This document shows positions 47,441 to 60,217 of a DNA stretch of 64,000 bases, one piece after another. Numbering within the stretch: the first letter of the stretch is position 1; each line of letters opens with the position of its first letter. A program made the translations under genes and the position numbers. A model generated the notes under the pieces. It ran no database searches and was not told the origin of the DNA. It saw nothing but the letters and a program-made list of their open reading frames with translations. Origin of the DNA: Siphonodentalium dalli (taxonomy: Eukaryota; Mollusca; Scaphopoda; Gadilida; Siphonodentaliidae); assembly GCA_032622095.1 (NCBI GenBank), contig CP136066.1:7587784-7651783 (forward strand). Reading direction: 5' to 3'.

Positions 47441-49127
47441 TGTCCTGATAACCCCTCCCGACGAATAATAAACCATTCCAAAGTATACTTGTATAAGTGA
47501 GTGGGAAAATTCATTTAGTGTAGAAAGGATTAATATATATATCCGGAGAAGGGTTTGGTCAATCTGCCAAGTATCTATTTTATTTAAGAAACGCACATTC
47601 AAACTAAATGTGCACAAATACAACGACCACATCACTGTACCCTCTATAAAATTCACGCCACAACATGAATGTTATATTTATATAGCGTTTGGATGATACT
47701 CCCATAACAAGTCAAAGTTGAGACTGGCCCACGCGGCACTGTTAAAACAATTTCGAAAACGTTTTAAGGTACGCCCAGTTATTCTGCCGACCAATCTTAG
47801 TAATTATATGTCAACAATTGGTGACGTTGTGTTCGTGTTGAGATATGAGAGGGATGACCTACATGCTATTTGCAGTTGACCAATCACCGAACATGATATG
47901 GAGTAAAAAAGACGAGTTATACACAAATTGCTCTCTTATATATAGCTTCATCTCACATGAACTGCAGACGGTTCAAACCGTGTCTCTATCATTGCGACCT
48001 CTACTCTCTGGTTTCTCGAAAGGTAATGATGAATAAACACATAACGTATCATGCAAATTCATTTATTTTATCATCATGTCATGTTGTCATTGCAGTTAAT
48101 AAGTATATGTATGTAGGATTTTCAGTTTTCATCAAATTAATGTAGATTTGCCATGTATAGCCAAACATGTAGTTATTATGTTTTCATCACAATTGCTGTA
48201 GATTAGCCATGAACAGACACATATTATAACATTATGTTGGGTGTTTCTGCTGACTTATCAGTTCTCTATCATCTCACTTGATGTAGAATAAGTGAGACAC
48301 AGGACGATTATCGTGTATGTTTAAGGATATTGTTCGCACACGTATCATTTACAGGTGTCTTATAAAATTAGTTATCACATAATGAAATGGAGGGATTCCC
48401 ATCAATTCAGTAACTGATTATGAATGAGATATCCAGAGACGTAAATATTGTAAAATTTTCGTCGGCTTTTTTAAAGAGACTGAAATAAGTCCAACAACTT
48501 TTATTGAACTTATTATCTGAACATTTCCCTGCAATAAATGACTCCTTCTGTAATTATATTATATGTTGTCGACCATTCCCACGTTGGAAATCCATGTATT
48601 ATGCAGGTTTAAAATGGAACTATTTTCAAGTGCGAAATTTGTTTTTACTGTCAAGAGGAGCGGATGACCCATTCTTTTTTATTGCGGTTCCAACTCTAAT
48701 AGAAATGGCACAAAACACCTGAAAACATTTCCCATCACCATGACCCATCACATGGCTACTGGTGAACGGTGCGTCTTTCGGGTTGTTTTCACCACAAAGA
48801 GTTGATGATGCATTTCATCGCTTATGTTATTCATGTCTGTAGATTATTGATCGGTCACTTCATACGGATCATCGGTGTAACCTCTCAATGGGTGCCTACC
48901 ATTTCCCCCGAGTTCTGTAAAAGAACTCGGCCTCATATTTTAGTAAGACACACGTGTAGTGACGTAAGAGCTTAGAGCAATGGTATCGATCAGTGTTAAT
49001 ATAATGTTAATTATAATATAATTATGATATTTAATTTGTGTAGGGTGGCCAAGTGCTGACACTGAGATAATCATGGTTGATAAGGGTGGTTGAACAATTG
49101 TGCCAACATGAAAAGACACATTTAAAG
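47441..49127. other. no recognisable gene
   Basis: AT-rich DNA containing repeat family D copy 2 (48501-48560). Frames are short and without signatures. Confidence 0.5.
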
Positions 49128-49500
49128 TGATGTGAAACACCCCGGTACGGTGATCAAATAGAAATTGAGGATAATCATGTTCAATGTAGCAATTTTTAGA
49201 ATTCTTATATCCAAATAGACAATACACATCGTCATTCTTATATATCAATTAAATGCAGTGACTCTCGATGCCGAAATCGTTTTCGTTAGTTTATCGCCCA
49301 TAGATGCGTCCCGAATCAAGTAGTAAATATTTACAATTTAGCTTCTTCAAACGATACTTTCTATGGAGTGGGATGGTCGATTTGCTTCAAATTTTCGGCG
49401 ATGTTAGTGGAATATTACATTCCTCCAGTTGGTATAGCGCACGATTATTAACTTATCGGTTTCACGAACCCGAGCAAGTGCATAATATATCTTTAAGCTT
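49128..49500 (+). repeat. dispersed repeat B, copy 2
   Basis: Collinear with 20493-20870 over about 370 bp, with blocks such as ATGCAGTGACTCTCGATG and TAGATGCGTCCCGAATCAAG. Confidence 0.8.
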
Positions 49501-50768
49501 GAACTATATTTTTTTAAAGGTGGCTTGACTTCCAAATTGGTTGTGCTCAGGAAATCAATGTTAATTCCATTTAAGGGTCAGACGAACGTTTTGCTAAAAT
49601 TTACTCTATTTCAAATTGTTTCTCAAAATCTGTTAGGAATATCTTTATGAAATTTGGTACAAGTTATTATTGTGACACAATAATTAAGAACCATTGACCA
49701 ATTGGATATTATAACCTCATTTTCTTTACTTTTATGCCATGAACAATATTTTAAACTGTTTTCAGGTACCAAGAACTTCTGTAAAATATACTTCTTTTTC
49801 GAACCATATATCCATGATTTCATATCTCAAGATCATGACAGGAGACTTAATTATTCTTTATTTGTGAAATTTAATGATTATTTCCATTAACAAAAGCAAC
49901 TACCCAAAAATAATTGTCTATATGTGAGGATTTTCATACCATGATTGTTGAGCAATGAAAAATTGGGCTGAGATGAATTATGGGTCATGTGTTCATAACA
50001 AAATTAAAGCTGACCACCATATCTCTTAACACTGTGGCCTAATTCCTGTTGATTTATCCCTGCTTGAGTGGACCACACTGCATATCAACAAGGGTTTGCA
50101 TTGGGCTGGAAATTGTGTGACTGCGTTATACTTGATTATAATATATGGGGGTATGATGCTATTTTATGCACTTCAAAAATCTAGCTCAACATTATGATAC
50201 AAATGAAGCCTTCTCTCATAAAGCCAAGACAATAAGCTATTTGGTTATTTGAATTATGTGTGAAATTATTAAGTATTCTAGCTGTTATTGGTACCGAAAT
50301 GAGCAAACAATCAAATAAAATGTTCAACCTCTCAAATGCATCAAATTCCATTGTTTTTTGCTATCTCTTAAGGAATGCTAAGATTCTACATACAATGTAG
50401 ATGATCCAATATTTGTTTGCAGGATACATCCAGAGAAGTTCTTTGTTGAAAATATCTTGGCATGTTTTGGCTGGATATATGCGAAATGTGCGTCCTCCCT
50501 AAACCCCAGCCGTTTCGAGATAACTTGTCCTTGCTAATATGTGATCATATGTTAAAATGGATCTCAAATTCGTCGCAATTATATACGAAATATATTATCA
50601 TCGTCCACTAAGGATCGGTTCGAATGGAATGTATTGCTGGCAGTAAATAAATTTCCTATAAAATTGCGACTCATATGAGATCCTCTATAGCTGCAAGTGT
50701 TGAACTGTTAGTCTGGAATGGAAACCCACATAGTTTATCCTTCTACATTAGACAACAGTCAGTTCTCT
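49501..50768. other. 3' flank of the lectin gene, no other gene recognised
   Basis: AT-rich sequence downstream (in transcript sense) of the lectin stop codon. It would contain the 3' UTR, but no polyadenylation signal was assigned with confidence. Confidence 0.45.
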
Positions 50769-51016
50769 TCACATTGGTTGAAGCTCCTTCACCCGATATC
50801 TTCTCCCTGTGGTTGTCGCACTGAGCTGGGCGCCGGTTCTCAGGCCGTACTTGTGGCAGCTCTTTGACAGTAGTATGAATCCCACACAGCTCTCGTCCCT
50901 CATGCAGATTGCTGTGCAGTCCTCTTCCAAGAATATGTTTGCAATCGTCTCCAAGTACTTCAGATCATCTCGGGTTCGAACATCTGAAAATGCCTCCTCG
51001 GCGAGCAAGAAGTATT
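50769..51016 (-). CDS. lectin locus 2, last exon (PAN/apple-like)
   Basis: Acceptor TTTATTTCAG ends at 51017; the stop TGA is at 50769-50771. Cys residues in EDCTAICMRDESC and SKSCHKYG give an apple-like pattern, truncated compared with a full ~80-90 residue PAN domain with its N-terminal Cys. Confidence 0.7.
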
Positions 51017-54000
51017 CTGAAATAAATAAATCCACATTTTATAAACTACTTTGGGCATGGGGGGGGGGGGGGGGTCGGACAAATTTTCGGGCACATAATA
51101 ATGCTGATTTTTACTTTCGACCCTTGTTGGGACCCACACACCCCCGCGTCCAAATTTTGTTCCATTTTCGGCAGTTTTTTCCGACTATTTTTGGACACCC
51201 CCGCCTTTCAACACTAAAGCAGAGATTTGCGGGGGGATTCACTGTAAACAGCTCTATATGAATTTATGTGCATACATGCCTGCCAGCGGCCATCTTGGAT
51301 TTCAAAATTTGCAACAAAATACAAGACGATAACTGCCTGCAGTTAGTTTATCAGTTAGAATTGCAATATTTCTCTTATTCTAAGGTGTTTTAATCCAAAC
51401 TCATTGCAAAAACAGTCAAAAAGACTTGCAGTAAAAACATTTGAGTTGCGGGAAAAAAATGATGTTTGTCCCATCGATAAGCAACCCACCTACTCCGGCA
51501 TACGTGCCCGGAAAAAAATCCCCCCCTTCTTTGTGAGTGGGTTTGGGAGTGTAGTCAATTTACAAACAATGTATTACATTAGGTGGGACGTGAGTGTTGA
51601 TTGCAATGATTACGTCACAACACGCGGCGTCACATTTTAACCATTCCATTACTGTCCTATAGCAGAGTTTAACCCTTTATGGAGCCCCAGACAGAGAAAA
51701 CAATGCACTGATGACTGCCGTCTGCTTGGGTCTGTGTGAGGCTCCATATGGGAGTGTTATATTAACCTTTCGTTACGGGAGCTGCGCTGGTGCAGCATTA
51801 AGGATCCCGTGCCAGTGCATTATATTATATATGGGAGTCTAATTAACGAGTAGTTATTCCACAAAAAAAGAATTGTTCAGATAATAATTTCCATAAATGA
51901 CAACAAGTTGTTTGTTGAACTTATTGTCTGAACATTTCCCTCCAATAAATAGGACTCCTTCTGAACTTGTACTATTTGTCCTTTGCTTAATGTTCAAGAA
52001 AACTACTCCAAAATGAGTAACGAATCATTCCAATATATAACTGAGTGGGATGGTCAAACATTACTACCAATTATAATGTGTACGTCACATTATAATACAA
52101 CTCAAGTCATACTACCTTTTTGTATGTTATGCCATTATGTCAAAGAAGATGTTGGTATACGACCTCAATGCAGGGTGACCGAACACCACATCGGCTGTAT
52201 GTTTGTGCAGACCAGGATACAGGAGTAGACTGTTAACCGAAATAGATACATCGGCCATACGTGGGTCAACAGAGACGTTTAGGACATTATACAGGCACAA
52301 TATGATGCCATTAGGTTAATGTTTAACCCTTTACCCAACAGAAGGGCCATGTGCCAATGCATTCTCTTATATATGCGAGTCGACCATAGGTCGCCTCGCA
52401 TATACAAGAGAATGCATTGGCTTAACACATTAAAAATTATAAAATTGTTAAAGAATGTAAGAAAAAATGGTAAAAAGTGTTAAAAAAACGATTTGTTTTA
52501 GGCCAATGCATTCTCTTATATATGCGATGCGACCTATGGTCGACTCGCATATATAAGAGAATGCATTGGCACAGGGCATAACTGTAACTATCACAATGTG
52601 GTCAAGGAGCCGGTTCCAATGATATCCATATTTGTATGGTGTTATTGAGACAGACCAAAGATATTTTAGGCTGTTGAAGCTTTATTTGGCCGGTTTTGGC
52701 CGGTTTGTTGGGTTAATGTTTAAACACGTGATACAAGTATAAGGCCAACATACAGACATTATAAATAATAGTTATGAATAGATGGTACGACATGCCATAC
52801 TTGTCATGATGTATCAACATATTTTAAAATCTAGACTTAAATGGCATTATGTTGGTCGTATATGGTGATCTACTTCACACAGTAATGTGGCTATTATAAC
52901 ATGCGTCAACATGCATAATGTATATATAGAGAGAGTGGTTTAGTATCGTGTAATTAGGCATACACATAACGAATACAACCAATTAAACACTCCATGACTA
53001 TATCGTGTAACCTTATATTTATTTATGCGACAATTATTACGTTATATTGTAGTGGGTTATATAAGATAACTCTAAGACCAAATTGCAAGTATTTTTCATT
53101 GTGGTTTTGCCTGCATGTTAAGCTCAACAATCAATTAGGATTTTTTTTTTTACTAATTTCACCTTTCGTGTCAAATAGAACAGAGCATATTAACGTAGTC
53201 ACGTACTTGCAGGTGTCCAGCAGATGGCCTGCCGCTGCAGCGAACAATCCTGCATCTCCCACTGTCCTCCGTGTGTCGTTTGCACACAATCACCACTTCC
53301 CGGTGATGGTGCCCAATATGTCCATGTGGCTGGTGCGCCACTCTCCAGCTGCCATGGTCCGTTCAATCTGTGAACTCCGATCCAGATGCTGCTGTTGTCT
53401 GCGATTTCTCTGAATAAATGTATCAATGCTTTGAACACTAATTGAAAACTGTGTGAGAAAATTAAATTATATTCGCCACACAATTAACAGGCAATAATGA
53501 TTTCGGCTTTTTAAAACAATTCATAATAAGTGTGTCCACTTATCTACGCATCGCGCACATAGACAATTGGTTCTGGTTGCCATGTTTGTACCGGACGGAG
53601 AACCCAAACGAAGAACCAACATGCTTTTAAACAACACTCAGAGCAAGACGGTTATTGACGACCGTTTTATCGCAATTCAGAAAACAAGGTAATAGCTGAT
53701 ATCTAGAGGTCATCCCAAAGATATATAAACGTTGGTAACGATTGGATCAGGGATGCAGCCGAAGGGTGGACCAAATGATTTGTCGTGCAAAGAATAAATT
53801 CCAAGATGTATTTTGGTGACGATCGAATGAGAGATGTGGCATGAAGAGTGTACCAAAGGATTTAGTCATGTAAAGAGTAAAATTCAAGATGGCTGCCGGC
53901 GGCCATGTTTTTATAAACAAAATCATTCAAGCTCAAGCATGCCTGTAATTTAAAAAAAAAACATTTTGTCAAAATGGTGGCTGCATGGTGTGCCGATAGA

Positions 54001-55677
54001 TTCAGATATGAAATCCAAGATGGCCGCTGGCAGTCATGTGTAACATTCGGAGGAAATGGGAAACTCTCATCCACAGATCACCGTGATGATCCGTATGACG
54101 TTTAGTGACAGTCGAAAGAGTAACGTGGCCCGAATGATGTGTCAAATTAATGTATTGACAAGCGCATGGCCGAAGGACCCCAACCCACGACAATAGCTCA
54201 AACTTGATTTAGGCAGGTTGAGCTAATAATTATGATGAAACGTATATGTTTGAACATTACCAACATTTCAGGAAGCTTCAGTCATGAAAGGGATAATATC
54301 CGAGCGATGTATAAAATATAATGTTTAACCCACAGGGAGCCTCACACCGATGGAAGCGTGCAGCACAGAGTGTTGTCTGCTGCAGACTATGTGGGGCTCT
54401 ATCTATATCGAAATTACTATCGTTGTGTGCACAGTGTTGTAATTTGAGTTTTTGTCTCAAACATTAAGGTGACTATCAATGGCGAGATAATAACTGTCAT
54501 CAATGCATCAAGCCAATCAGTGAATCGTTTGCTTGCCAATCAACTCAGATGATATGTTCCTTCTACAACACCTAAAGTAAACAAGTCTGGCACAGTGACT
54601 GCTTGCCAAATAGTATAACAAATGTTGGTTGCTCCAGTAGACTAACAAAAGTGTCAATAGCTTGCAGGGGGAATGATATCTCACTGGATATGCTCGGATA
54701 TGTTCCTTTAAAATTGGATGCATATACCGTATACATACTAGTGTTTTATGTGCAACTATCAGCTTCTGATGGGTTACTGTGTTTGTCCACTACTTTGATG
54801 TATTAGATTTTCCATTTAGCAGTATGGAATTTGACCACCCAGGTAGACCTATCATACTCTCATCACACAAACCTGGAAACTCCAATGAATGTATGTTGTA
54901 GACAAATGCCTATCAGCCAGTATTTGAAAACAAATCTTTTTACATTTACCTGTATTACAACATTTTTGTCAATTAAGACAGCTTCTGAAACAGACTAAAC
55001 TGTCATTTGAACTAAAGGAGATAATTTCTCAGCCGTATGAGTGATATCAGTAAGGTTTTATGCAGTTTTAAACCAAAAATCAGTGAAAATTGGGGGGGGG
55101 GGTGCGTGTAACAAAACTGTGAGTAAAAAAATATCTGTTTTGCAGGTTTGGGGTGGTGGGAAAATGCAACAGGCAAAAAAGTGCAAATTTGTGTCTAACA
55201 CACCCCGGCCGATCCGTTAAAGACGGCCTGAGATATAGCACATTTTCCAAGGTCGCGATTTCGAAATGTTCGCAGTGTTTTAGCATTCAAAAAGCACGGG
55301 TGACACTGAGAGCACGAAGCAAACTATTAAACGATCTGTGTCCTGTATCAAGTACATGATAGTTATAAGATAGAGTTATGCCGCTTGTTTCAGTAAACCG
55401 ACAAAACGCTACAGACTCGCCATTTTTTACGGGGAATCCCCTAGTAATAAAATCAGCACCAGGCTCCGATTGGCCAATATCATTGTTTGTTGTTTTATCT
55501 AAAACACCGCACCACTTTTCCCTATACATTCGTATAGGTGAAATATCCACTGCCGACTGCATCATAATAGTGAAGTTGGATTTTTGAGTTGGTGTGTGAT
55601 CAAATGGCAGTATTGTAGTGCGGTTCTGATTCTAGTTACGAAAGCACAAAATATAAATGCAGATTGCCTGATAAACG

Positions 55678-55725
<48 letters not shown>

Positions 55726-56650
55726 CTATTATATATTTTGGAAGATCTGTTTGTGTGTTTGTTTGTTTGTGTGTGTGTGTGTAATCGATGAACTCGAAAA
55801 CGGCCGACCCGATTTCGATGAAACTTGGTATGTGGGGGTATTTTCGGGTCAGGAGTAACATAGGCCTATTGATTTTCAGAACCGAGGTCAACTTTTCACG
55901 TGCCGAGGTCAAATCTGTTTTTACGCTGTGTTACGGGACTTGCATTTGAGTTCGGTGCTTACAAATCGATTCGAAACAGCGCGAATAATAAAATGCCAGT
56001 CATAATAATGACACTGTGAGAATCTGTCGTGTTTCCTCTTTCCAACGATATATAATGCGTATGTATCCGTTTCAGTTATCTGCCTCAATTATCAAGAAGA
56101 AGTGGTACTATCTTCCATCAGGATAAAAACAATGCGTAACTTCTATGACGTCGTTAGAGGTCATAACGTTAGATCACGTTAACGCTTAACCGGCCGATGC
56201 ATTTGACTGTTTCAGACGTCTTGGCGATATCTCGGGCACCGATGGTAATTTATCTTTACGTTGAAACTTGATAATTAATGAGCGTGTGTGTATGAGGCGC
56301 GTTTATATACTTGAGTGGAAATCAAATCGGGTTAAACTGGCGGATTTTTACGGACGAAATTTGATGCATAGGGTATCTCGGTATCCGTTGGGCCGATTTC
56401 CCGGTATCCGCTGGGCCGATTTCCACCATTTTTGGGGTGTTGGTGTTTGACCCCACCTGACCTTGACCTTCAAAATGGTCAATTCAAGGTCCAATCGGGT
56501 AAAACCGGATGGATTTCGACGGGTACTTTTGTCGGGTACTTTTGTTCGGGCACTGTGTTTTGGACGGGTCAAATCGTGACCCCACTTGACCTTGGCCTTC
56601 AAAATAGACAATTCAAGGTCAAAGCCCGGACGAAGTCGGGTCACCTTCTA

Positions 56651-56687
<37 letters not shown>

Positions 56688-57040
56688 TATATATATGATT
56701 TATAATGTTTTGCATAATCCCAATATGTCCATATTTCAGAGTTTAAGAACATTGAATTCCTGGGAATTATATAGAAAGCAGTAAGCACTGAGACACTAAG
56801 GAAAATAGTCACACCATTGTAAACTGAATGGTAATGCCACGTATTCCCAATATACTCACGGCATGAGTGGGATGGCCAGATCAATCGCTAGCTTGTCCAA
56901 ATTGTCCGCTACATCCATTATTGTCGCGTCCATTTCACTGCATTCCACCCTTGTATCACCATAGTCGTTTGGCGATGCAAGTCCTTTCATGCACATCAAC
57001 TTATTGCTGTAAAAAATCCATGAATACGAGGGACACTGCG
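50769..57040 (-). CDS. secreted C-type lectin with PAN/apple-like tail (lectin locus 2, three exons)
   Basis: Three minus-strand exons, 57040-56860, 53409-53207 and 51016-50769, have AG acceptors and GT donors and join in compatible phases (1, 2, 1), ending at a TGA. Exons 1 and 2 make one C-type lectin-like domain: CPSYSWIFY start, VECSEMDA helix, SSIWIGVHRL (the WIG motif), then WTYWAPSPGSGDCV and a closing CSLQRQAIC, with the expected Cys spacing. Exon 3 adds about 80 residues with EEDCTAICMRDESCVGFIL and a CHKYG Cys, resembling a small PAN/apple module. The Ca-binding EPN/QPD and WND motifs are not evident, so carbohydrate binding is uncertain. The signal-peptide exon is not seen; by analogy with locus 1 it should lie upstream (above 57040). 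Introns carry microsatellites and a hairpin-like repeat. Confidence 0.75.
51055..51075. repeat. poly-G run
   Basis: About 15 consecutive G inside the last lectin intron. Confidence 0.9.
51670..51775. repeat. GGAGCCCCAGACAG...GGCTCC inverted repeat
   Basis: Related to 19255-19340 and 54328-54405; begins and ends with TTAACCC/GGTTAA-like sequence. Confidence 0.6.
51908..51985. repeat. repeat family D, copy 3
   Basis: Shares TTATTGTCTGAACATTTCCC and CAATAAATAGGACTCCTTCT with the copies at 47361 and 48501. Confidence 0.7.
52325..52714. mobile_element. hairpin MITE, second copy (opposite orientation to 19884-20253)
   Basis: Left TIR AACCCTTTACCCAACA at 52325-52340. The right TIR is shortened (TGTTGGGTT). 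AATGTTT flanks both sides (52318-52324, 52715-52721). Hairpins are at 52352-52421 and 52502-52570. It lies in the lectin intron. Confidence 0.8.
53207..53409 (-). CDS. lectin locus 2, second CTLD exon
   Basis: 203 nt between acceptor TTATTCAG (ending at 53410) and donor GTACGT (53201-53206). Carries the WIG motif and the last two Cys of the domain. Confidence 0.75.
53850..54075. repeat. outlying unit of the 61.9-64 kb repeat
   Basis: Contains AAATTCAAGATGGCTGCCGG and a GGCCATGTTTTT segment typical of that array. Confidence 0.6.
54328..54405. repeat. GGAGCCTCACACC...GTGGGGCTC inverted repeat
   Basis: Third member of the 19255/51670 family. Confidence 0.6.
55358..55680. repeat. duplicated segment shared with 3357-3700
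   Basis: Collinear with the intron DNA of lectin locus 1; supports an ancestral duplication of the locus. Confidence 0.7.
55681..56690. mobile_element. ~1 kb insertion bounded by (TA)n microsatellites
   Basis: Absent from the paralogous block at 3357-3876. It starts with (TA)n at about 55681-55730 plus (GT)n, and ends with (TA)n at 56650-56697. The interior repeats GGTCAAATC/GACCTTGACCTTC phrases and CCCGATTTCGATGAAACTTG, typical of non-autonomous DNA elements. Confidence 0.5.
56860..57040 (-). CDS. lectin locus 2, first CTLD exon
   Basis: 181 nt between acceptor TTGTTTGCAG (ending at 57041) and donor GTGAGT (56854-56859). Paralogous to 3876-4059, with matching phases at both ends. Confidence 0.78.
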
Positions 57041-57149
57041 CTGCAAACAAAACACAAATACCGGAGTGAACATGAAATATGGCATTAACAAGAATGATAC
57101 TTACACACAACGCGTATTCGTTAATGATATATGGATTATCACATGCATG

Positions 57150-57600
57150 TCTGTACTATGCAGTCTTATGATAACAACTAATTCCCTATTACATATATGT
57201 TATTTTGTTTCGCTCAGTACCTACAGTACCAAGTGAAGTACTGTAAAGCACAGTAGAACGGTAAATTCGTGATGGTCATTCTTATTGTATTTCACATAAG
57301 GAATTTAGATCCATTTCACTCGCCCGATGGGTGTAGACTGTAGTTACTATATAGTGTCGTTATTTGTTGTGTCTTGTTTTCTCAATCAAAGGTAAACTAC
57401 CGCTACGAATGAACTTATATTGTAACTAAATACTCATAACGAACCAAAGACGTTTGGGTCGTATATAGGCTATATCTGATTTTGTGACGTCACCAATTTT
57501 TAAGTAATACGACCCTTGGATTTTGAATTTTGGGGAGCAGAAATGTCGCACATAGGATCGGTGGGCCTAAAGCATTATTGTCGTAAAACTTGAAACTATA
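57150..57600 (+). repeat. repeat family A, uninterrupted copy
   Basis: It contains in order the blocks that flank the palindrome on both sides: TGTAGACTGTAGTTACTA, then TTGTTGTGTCTTGTTTTCTC, then CTACGAATGAACTTA. Confidence 0.8.
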
Positions 57601-58588
57601 GATATATTACTGTAGTCTATAGGCAGTAATAATATATAATGATTATATGTAAGATGATATTTATATATGTATTTTATCTTGGATTACGCTAGAATATGGT
57701 CATAACCAATAAATAATTTGAATTTGTATATTGTCGTAATCGGTTGTCAAGACCAACACAAATCAGTCGATGATTGTTTACAAATTAAAAAACATTTTCC
57801 CAGAAAACTAATACCAGTCGCATCAATGCCCATGTAGAGAATATCTTCAATTTTCTATCGGTATTTTAGACAGATTCGTGCAATATTCATAAGTTTAAAG
57901 CAGAGTAACCCGGGCCAGGCTATTAACTTGTTTCGATCATCGACGAATATTTCGATTCAGTCAATCAGTGCTCGTCGATAAAATCTAAAAATAAATCCGA
58001 TAAATAAAATTTGATGATAACATATAGTTCCAAACGCATTGACAATTTAAACCCATAATATTCTGCAATTGTATGAAACAAACTACTTCTTTAATTGTAT
58101 TGAGGTTTACTAATGTTATAAAATGTTGTATTTCTAACAACAACGGACGAAGAGATGTGAGTTTGTGCTATAAATTAATACGCAATCACAATTCACAAAT
58201 AGTCCCGCCGCAGAAATAATTCGTGAACACGAGGTGCAATTTATGTGAATATCGGCATAAACCGAGCACAACAACCGACTGTGACTAGCAGGTAAGTTAC
58301 GTCAGTATGTGTGCATATTTGTGAACTCCATCTGTCCATAATTTCTAAGCATAGATACTTTCAACGTGATGACAATTTTGCAAATGAAAACAACAGAAAA
58401 CTTGGAAAATTCGATGCACCATCAAAACATCAATCATGATTCATGGTACTACATTGGTAGGCCTATTGTCAATGTCATTATGTTCAAAGTTCTACATGGT
58501 GATATTCAATCAGCAACCATTGATTAGATGCCAACAACAATCAATGAATCATTGCACTAAGTGAACGTTACATTAACTTGCTTAAGGG
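57601..58588. other. no recognisable gene
   Basis: AT-rich sequence; the missing 5' exon of lectin locus 2 could lie here or further upstream, but no convincing signal-peptide frame with a donor was found. Confidence 0.45.
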
Positions 58589-58589
58589 T

Positions 58590-58956
58590 ACATTCAGACA
58601 ACCACGATGCAATACTCCAATAGTAAGTGGACAGATTTCCGTCGTAGGAAGTAACTGGTAGCTGGACTGCGCATGTCCACGTCCAAATCGTAGGGCATAA
58701 AATAATATCAAGCTCTTGATTTTTAGATGCTAAACCGTGGCATTCTTGGTTATCACCACTTGCGGCTTAATCGCAGTCATGTGTACATAAAAATCGAAGC
58801 TTGAAATGATAGCAGGCCAGTAGTCAATCACATGCTTTAGGAACAATCTATGATATCATAATGTATGCAACATCGCAAGCGTCCGAACAAACTATTGACG
58901 ATCATGTCGGGCTTAGTTCCTCTACTTACGATTGAATCATGGTCGTCTGAATGTAC
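58590..58956. mobile_element. ~370-bp MITE, TIR GTACATTCAGACRACCAYGAT
   Basis: Inverted ends at 58590-58640 and 58915-58956 share GTACATTCAGAC, an ATGGTCGT-type block and a TAAGTGG-type block. Interior is non-coding. Same family as 60218-60733. Confidence 0.7.
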
Positions 58957-58990
58957 ACTACTAAGGCAACCATGCATGATTCAATTGTAA

Positions 58991-59662
58991 GTGCCACCAC
59001 ACACGCTGCGATTAAAATTGTAAGTGGGGAAAATCGCAGGAGGAAGCATCCAATGCGCATGCCCACGACATGGCCCACGTAGCCAATCGTAGCGATCAAG
59101 CACTGTTTGATTTTACCAGGAAAATCGTGGCGTGACCGTGGCAACGCACGCGATCGTAGCTGTCACATGACCACTGTCGCACTGGTCATGTTGTAAATAC
59201 CACGAAAATTAAACATTCAAAAATGGCGCAACGTTTACAAACTTCTTGCACTTACAATAACGAGGCCACATTGGTGGAGATGTGGCACGACAGGGAGTGC
59301 ATGCCTATACCATATATCAGGCAAGGAGAAGAGGGCTGTCGCAATTGTTGAAATTCAATTGGGGCAGCTGAGCCTGTTGAGTTGACAGGTACAAAAATGT
59401 CAAAATAAAAACAATATTCAATTTCACTTGAACTTTCAACATCAAATTGTTAGTTTAGAAAATTTAGAAACATGCCATGCATATGTATTTAGTTGCATAA
59501 TGTGGAGAATGTGGTCTAACGTTTTGCTATCATGTGATCGATCACGTGGATAAAATCGTAGCTGTAAACATCGCAGCACCATAGCGTCTGCGGGCAAGCT
59601 ACTATTTCTCCACCTACGATTTTCTCCACTGACGATTTTAATCGTAGCGTCTGCGGTGGCAC
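58991..59662. mobile_element. 672-bp MITE with TAA target duplication (PIF/Harbinger-like)
   Basis: The ends GTGCCACCACACACGCTGCG and its near complement at the right share ATTAAAATYGT and GGAAAATCG blocks. TAA flanks both sides (58988-58990, 59663-59665). Removing the element restores ATTGTAAGTGGAAGAATTTC, which matches the family copy at 60240. Confidence 0.75.
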
Positions 59663-60217
59663 TAAGTGGAAGAATTTCCATCGTAGGAAGTAACCATGCT
59701 AGATCACGTCAAATTCGCAAGTAAAAAATATCAATATCAAGCACTGACATTTGTTTTTATATTCAAAATCGTGGCTTATGCTTGGATACTATACTTCCAC
59801 TTGCAGTGTAATCACAGTTGTGTGTGTAGCGTTCACATTGTGAATCTGAATGTAGAAGGCCGATGACTGCAGTGCGGTTAGCGTTGCCACCGCGGCCGAA
59901 ATGCAACTACACCGCAGCTCCACTGGCTAACTACAGTTAGGCCGCGGTATAACTACTGCCATTCAGCATGGTGTAGTTGCGACGGTGTACGTTCATCAAA
60001 CTGAAAAAAGACAATACAAACCAGAAATCTAACCATGGTGTACATGCCATTCGACTGCGAGAGTAGTTGCCTTTCAGCTGCAGTGAACTTGCTGTTTGGC
60101 CGCAGTGTCTGAGTGTACTTGCTGTTCGCGGCGCTCAACTGCTGTTACAAACTCTGACACCGCGGCCAAACGGCAAATTCACAGCGGTGCCAATGGACAC
60201 TTGTTTTGTCCAGCAGG

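Noticed and set aside
50809-51261. 150-residue plus-strand frame
   Set aside because: Its first part is the antisense of the lectin last exon and it then runs through a poly-G tract.
52994-53413. 139-residue plus-strand frame
   Set aside because: Largely antisense to the second CTLD exon.
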